Of a stretch of DNA of 10,485 nucleotides, positions 7,890 through 10,485 are shown one piece after another. Positions within the stretch are counted from its first letter, which is position 1. The number at the start of each line of letters is the position of its first letter. The notes under the pieces were generated by a model. It had not been told where the DNA came from. It did not search any database and was given only the letters and a program-made list of their open reading frames with translations. The position numbers and the translations under genes were made by a program. Origin of the DNA: Clostridia bacterium (GTDB lineage Bacteria > Bacillota > Clostridia > Christensenellales > Borkfalkiaceae); NCBI GenBank assembly GCA_029054485.1, contig JAIDFD010000013.1, positions 1 through 10,485 on the forward strand. Reading direction: 5' to 3'.

Positions 7890-7907
7890 TCTTCGTTTTG
7901 ATAAAAT
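7879..7907 (+). promoter_or_regulatory. Predicted sigma-A promoter for the pepP-efp-dtd unit
   Basis: A perfect -35 box TTGACA (7879-7884) is followed by exactly 17 bases and a -10 box TAAAAT (7902-7907), preceded by the TG of an extended -10 (7899-7900). Transcription would begin near 7914, giving a very short leader of about 12 nt containing the GGAAG at 7915-7919. The -35 lies inside the end of the upstream gene, so this promoter would add to any read-through from the nusA operon. Prediction is from consensus match only. Confidence 0.75.
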
Positions 7908-7925
7908 AAAAATCGGAAGCAGATA

Positions 7926-8972
7926 ATGATACAGACAAACGCGTCGAAAATTTTTAATTTGGTCGGAGCTGAAGCAGTATTGACTGAGGCCGCCGATTTA
8001 AGAAAATATCTTACGGGAATTTCCACTTCGTTCGGGTATGTTTTATCCGATGAAAACGGCTCAACGTTTTATACCGATACGCGCTATTTAGAGGGCGCAA
8101 CCAATGCTTTGAAGGGCAGTGAAATTACCGTTAAAAAATATGAAAAGCTTGAAGATATTTTAAAGCCTTACAAGCAAATCGCAATTCCCGTTAACAGAAC
8201 GCTTTACAACGACTATCTGAAATTTAAATCGTTCGGGCTTGAAATCGTTGACAGTACGCCCGCGTTTGTTTCTGCAATGGCGGTCAAAGAGGATTACGAA
8301 CTCGCGCTAATCGAGCGCGCGTGTTCGATTGCAGACAGGGCGCTTATTTCCCTTTTGGACAGTATCAAAGAGGGAATGAGTGAAAACGATGTAGCGGCAC
8401 AGCTTGAATTCCTAATGCGCAAATTCGGCGCAAACGGTACAAGCTTTGAAACGATTGTTGCTTTCGGTGAAAATTCAAGCGTTCCCCATCACGAAACTGG
8501 TATGCGCAAGTTGAAGTTCGGCGATGTAATTCTCATAGATTACGGCTGCAAGTACGGCGGTTATTGCTCGGACTGCACAAGAACTTTTCTTTTCGGCGAT
8601 GATAAAAAGCACGAAGATTTTAAAAAAGCCTATGCAAGCGTTTTGCAGGCGCACAATCTCGTGAAAGAGCAGGTTACTTGCGGAAATACCGGTGCAGAAG
8701 CGGATGCAGTTGCAAGGGATTATCTTAAAAAGCAGGGGCTTGACATATATTTTACTCACTCTTTGGGACACGGAATAGGGATTAACGTTCATGAGTTTCC
8801 CATGCTATCGCCGAAGAGCAAGGACGTTCTTTTGAACGGAATGGTTTTCTCGGACGAGCCGGGCGTATATCTCGAAGGTGAGTTTGGAATAAGAATAGAG
8901 GACAGCGTAACTTTGGACGAGGGCAAGGTAGTAAGCCTTACCGATACGGACAGGAAACTGACTGTTTTATAA
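7926..8972 (+). CDS. M24 family Xaa-Pro aminopeptidase (aminopeptidase P-like)
   Basis: M24B aminopeptidases P remove an N-terminal residue preceding proline, using two metal ions in a pita-bread fold. The 348-residue protein is of the short cytoplasmic type: a creatinase N-terminal-like domain (about 1-120) with YTDTRYLEGA (49-58), and a catalytic domain (about 125-348) with all five metal ligands, D205 (IDYGCKY), D216 (SDCTRT), H282 (SLGHGIGINVHE), E311 (SDEPGVY) and E325 (GIRIED), plus H188 in the PHHE motif. There is no signal peptide. The ATG has GGAAG 6 bases upstream and follows the predicted promoter. Adjacency to efp recalls yqhT-efp in Bacillus subtilis; both act on proline-containing products, one on peptides and one on the ribosome. 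The exact substrate (Xaa-Pro dipeptidase versus aminopeptidase P) cannot be decided here. Confidence 0.91.
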   Translation: MIQTNASKIFNLVGAEAVLTEAADLRKYLTGISTSFGYVLSDENGSTFYTDTRYLEGATNALKGSEITVKKYEKLEDILKPYKQIAIPVNRTLYNDYLKFKSFGLEIVDSTPAFVSAMAVKEDYELALIERACSIADRALISLLDSIKEGMSENDVAAQLEFLMRKFGANGTSFETIVAFGENSSVPHHETGMRKLKFGDVILIDYGCKYGGYCSDCTRTFLFGDDKKHEDFKKAYASVLQAHNLVKEQVTCGNTGAEADAVARDYLKKQGLDIYFTHSLGHGIGINVHEFPMLSPKSKDVLLNGMVFSDEPGVYLEGEFGIRIEDSVTLDEGKVVSLTDTDRKLTVL

Positions 8973-8987
8973 ATATGTTTAATTAAC

Positions 8988-8994
8988 AAGGAGA
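8988..8994 (+). promoter_or_regulatory. Strong Shine-Dalgarno site for efp
   Basis: AAGGAGA stands 6 bases before the efp ATG within the 28-base gap after the peptidase gene. It is among the best sites in the window, which fits the high expression expected of EF-P. Confidence 0.82.
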
Positions 8995-9000
8995 ATAAAT

Positions 9001-9576
9001 ATGGCATCAATTTTAGCAGGCGACATCAGAAAGGGCACCACGTTCGAGTATAACGGCAAGGGCGTGTATACCGTAACGGAATTCCAGCACGTAAAACCCG
9101 GTAAGGGCGCGGCGTTCGTAAGAACAACGCTTAAAAACGTTGTAACCGGTCAGGTTCTTTCCGATATAACTTTCAACCCCACCGCAAAGCTTGAAACGGC
9201 TCAGGTTGAAACAAAGAAGATGACCTATTCATACACCGATGGCGAGTTTTATTATTTTATGGACCCCGACACGTTTGAAATGATTACTCTCAACCTCGAT
9301 CAGGTTGAGGACGCTCTCAAATACATCAAGGAAAACGATAACGTTACCATTAAGTTCCTTAAAGGAACGGCGTTCTCTGTTGAGCCCGAAAACTTTGTCG
9401 AGCTTAAAATCACCGAGTGCGAACCCGGCGTTAAGGGTAACACCGCAACCAATGCAATGAAGAACGCAACCGTTGAAACGGGCGCAACCGTTCAGGTTCC
9501 TATGTTCGTTGAAGAGGGCGAAATTATCCGTATCGATACACGCACTGGCGAGTATATGTCGAGGGTCGGCAAATAA
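9001..9576 (+). CDS. efp: Elongation factor P
   Basis: EF-P binds between the P and E sites and relieves ribosomes stalled at consecutive prolines. The 191-residue product shows the three beta-barrel domains: domain I with the tip loop [12 protein letters not shown] (30-41), the modifiable Lys being K35; domain II starting near [19 protein letters not shown]; and domain III ending with the signature [17 protein letters not shown]. The tip is lysine, not arginine, so a Lys modification (beta-lysylation or the 5-aminopentanol type of Bacillus) or no modification is possible; no modifying enzyme is encoded in the window. It has its own strong ribosome-binding site, and its stop abuts the dtd start with no spacer. 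Confidence 0.98.
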   Translation: MASILAGDIRKGTTFEYNGKGVYTVTEFQHVKPGKGAAFVRTTLKNVVTGQVLSDITFNPTAKLETAQVETKKMTYSYTDGEFYYFMDPDTFEMITLNLDQVEDALKYIKENDNVTIKFLKGTAFSVEPENFVELKITECEPGVKGNTATNAMKNATVETGATVQVPMFVEEGEIIRIDTRTGEYMSRVGK

Positions 9577-10014
9577 TTGAAAGCTGTAATTCAGCGCGTA
9601 AAACATACCGCGCTATCCGTTGACGGCAAGCTTATTTCGGAAATTCCTTTCGGACTTGCGGTGTATCTCGGCGTAAAATGCGGAGATACGGAAGATAAGG
9701 CAACTCTTATGGCGGGCAAAATTTCGCGGTTGCGGATTTTTGAGGACGGCAACGGCAAAATGAATTTGTCGGTAAAGGATATTGGCGGCGAAGTTCTGCT
9801 AATTTCGCAGTTCACACTTTACGGCGATTGCTCGCATGGTAACCGTCCGAGTTTTACCGAGGCAGAGCGTCCCGAAGCGGCTGAAAAACTTTACCTTTTG
9901 ACAGCCGAAAAGCTCCGTGAACATGGCTTGACGGTCAAAACGGGCGTATTCGGCGCGGATATGAAAATCGAACAGTTCAACGATGGTCCGGTCACCGTAA
10001 TTTACGAAATTTAA
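9577..10014 (+). CDS. dtd: D-aminoacyl-tRNA deacylase
   Basis: DTD hydrolyses D-amino acids (and glycine mischarged on tRNA-Ala) from tRNA, using its Gly-cisPro motif to reject L-aminoacyl-tRNA by backbone contacts. The 145-residue protein has the standard length, the N-terminal KAVIQRV strand, SQFTLYGDCSHGNRPSF (77-93) and NDGPVT (135-140) with the Gly-Pro pair at 137-138. The TTG start is chosen because family proteins begin exactly at M-(R/K)-A-V-x-Q-R-V. The codon follows the efp stop directly; a GAGGG at 9561-9565 is rather far (11 bases), so translation probably depends on terminating efp ribosomes. In many Bacillota dtd instead follows rel; here it is paired with efp. Confidence 0.96.
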   Translation: MKAVIQRVKHTALSVDGKLISEIPFGLAVYLGVKCGDTEDKATLMAGKISRLRIFEDGNGKMNLSVKDIGGEVLLISQFTLYGDCSHGNRPSFTEAERPEAAEKLYLLTAEKLREHGLTVKTGVFGADMKIEQFNDGPVTVIYEI

Positions 10015-10019
10015 AATTT

Positions 10020-10048
10020 ACAGGGCGAGTTTTCGCCCTGTTTAACTT
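10020..10048 (+). terminator. Predicted intrinsic terminator after dtd
   Basis: An 8-bp perfect stem CAGGGCGA / TCGCCCTG with a GTTT loop (10021-10040), extended by an A-T pair to nine pairs, begins 6 bases after the dtd stop. The following tract TTTAACTT is only partly T-rich, so termination may be incomplete. It closes the peptidase-efp-dtd unit. Confidence 0.78.
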
Positions 10049-10056
10049 ATAAGACA

Positions 10057-10485
10057 ATGCACGTTTTAAAACATTTTTTAACGGTATGCCGCCACAGACG
10101 GCAGGTCAGAAAACTCTGCTTTAAATGCGGACTTTTTCGTCAGGGGCTGACTCACGACCTTTCAAAATTTTCCGCGGCAGAGTTCTGGGCGGGAGCAAAG
10201 TACTTTCAGGGCAACCGCAGTCCGCAGGCGAGGGAAAGGGAAGTGCTGGGTTACTCCGCGGCGTGGCTTCACCACAAGGGCAGGAACAAGCACCACTTTG
10301 AGTACTGGACTGATTTTGCCGATGGCAAAAGGGTATTTGTAAAAATGCCCGCAAGGTATCTTGCGGAAATGATTTGCGATAGGGTTGCCGCCTGCAAAAT
10401 TTATCTTAAAAAAAATTACACCGATTCAAGCCCGCTTGAATATTTTGAAGCAAAAACCGATAAAGAGGGTATGAACAGAGAAACC
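10057..10485 (+). CDS. DUF5662 family protein (3'-truncated by window)
   Basis: An open frame of 143 codons runs from the ATG at 10057 to the window end with no stop. Its product matches the DUF5662 family, whose function is unknown. Conserved-looking segments are the N-terminal VLKHFLTVCRHRRQVRK helix, GLTHDLSKFSAAEFW (30-44, with an H33-D34 pair), YFQGNRSP (49-56), AWLHHKGRNKHHFEYW (69-84), and YLAEMICDRVAACKIY (101-116), followed by YTDSSPLEYF. The clustered His and Asp, with an HD pair, recall metal-binding HD-type hydrolases, but this is only an inference. No clear Shine-Dalgarno precedes the ATG; the start is chosen because family proteins begin just before this helix and no other early in-frame start exists. 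It lies 15 bases past the terminator hairpin and may be a separate unit or receive read-through. Confidence 0.8.
   Translation, partial: MHVLKHFLTVCRHRRQVRKLCFKCGLFRQGLTHDLSKFSAAEFWAGAKYFQGNRSPQAREREVLGYSAAWLHHKGRNKHHFEYWTDFADGKRVFVKMPARYLAEMICDRVAACKIYLKKNYTDSSPLEYFEAKTDKEGMNRET

Noticed and set aside
8968..8974. TATAAAT at the end of the peptidase gene as a possible efp promoter
   Set aside because: No -35-like hexamer at suitable spacing; the A+T richness is ordinary for this 28-base gap.
10087..10103. Inverted repeat TGCCG / CGGCA in the first codons of the DUF5662 gene
   Set aside because: Only five pairs with a 7-nt loop inside coding sequence and no T-tract; likely chance.
10121..10354. 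Minus-strand frame of 77 codons opposite the DUF5662 gene
   Set aside because: The plus-strand frame is open to the window end and matches a known family; the antisense product is Pro/Ser/Cys-rich with no motif.
1..10485. A novel multi-gene system such as defence, mobile element or biosynthetic cluster
   Set aside because: Every gene but the last has a recognised housekeeping family, all on one strand with tight spacing; no repeats, integrases, transposases, toxin-antitoxin pairs or CRISPR-like arrays are seen.

Overview
The window is a densely packed, single-strand (+) run of housekeeping genes: the nusA-infB translation/RNA-maturation operon followed by a second small translation cluster. 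The gene order nusA-rnpM(ylxR)-ylxQ-infB-rbfA-nrnA-truB-ribF is the classic arrangement of Bacillota and related Gram-positives. Purine-rich Shine-Dalgarno sites, two TTG starts and a moderate base composition fit a Clostridia-like Bacillota, quite possibly an uncultured gut lineage. That last step is inference: no rRNA or species marker is present. TGA is used as a stop (nrnA, ribF), so the code looks standard.

Layout. 1-923 is the 3' part of nusA, with its start lying before the window. 923-1505 holds rnpM and ylxQ. 1509-3968 is infB. 3977-4345 is rbfA, 4335-5300 nrnA, 5297-6145 truB, 6139-7041 ribF, and 7038-7889 an endonuclease IV-like TIM-barrel gene. Most of these overlap or nearly abut, so they are probably one mRNA with translational coupling. 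At the very end of the endonuclease IV-like gene there is a strong-looking sigma-A promoter (7879-7907: TTGACA, 17 nt, TAAAAT with an extended TG). It would drive a second unit: an M24 aminopeptidase P-like gene (7926-8972), efp (9001-9576) and dtd (9577-10014). A perfect-stem hairpin at 10020-10041 closes this unit. A DUF5662-type gene then starts at 10057 and runs off the window.

Functionally, the genes cover transcription elongation/antitermination (NusA), RNase P modulation (RnpM), a putative K-turn RNA binder (YlxQ), initiation (IF2), 30S maturation (RbfA), nanoRNA/pAp turnover (NrnA), tRNA psi55 formation (TruB), FMN/FAD synthesis (RibF), probable DNA repair (endonuclease IV-like), peptide trimming (M24), polyproline stall relief (EF-P) and D-aminoacyl-tRNA proofreading (DTD).

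I found no mobile element, CRISPR array, tRNA, rRNA or riboswitch, and no intergenic stretch longer than 42 nt. I see no undescribed multi-gene system. The points worth a second look are the internal promoter, an unusual adenylyltransferase half in RibF, the altered third-metal site of the endonuclease IV-like protein, the non-standard gene order after ribF, and the uncharacterised terminal gene.
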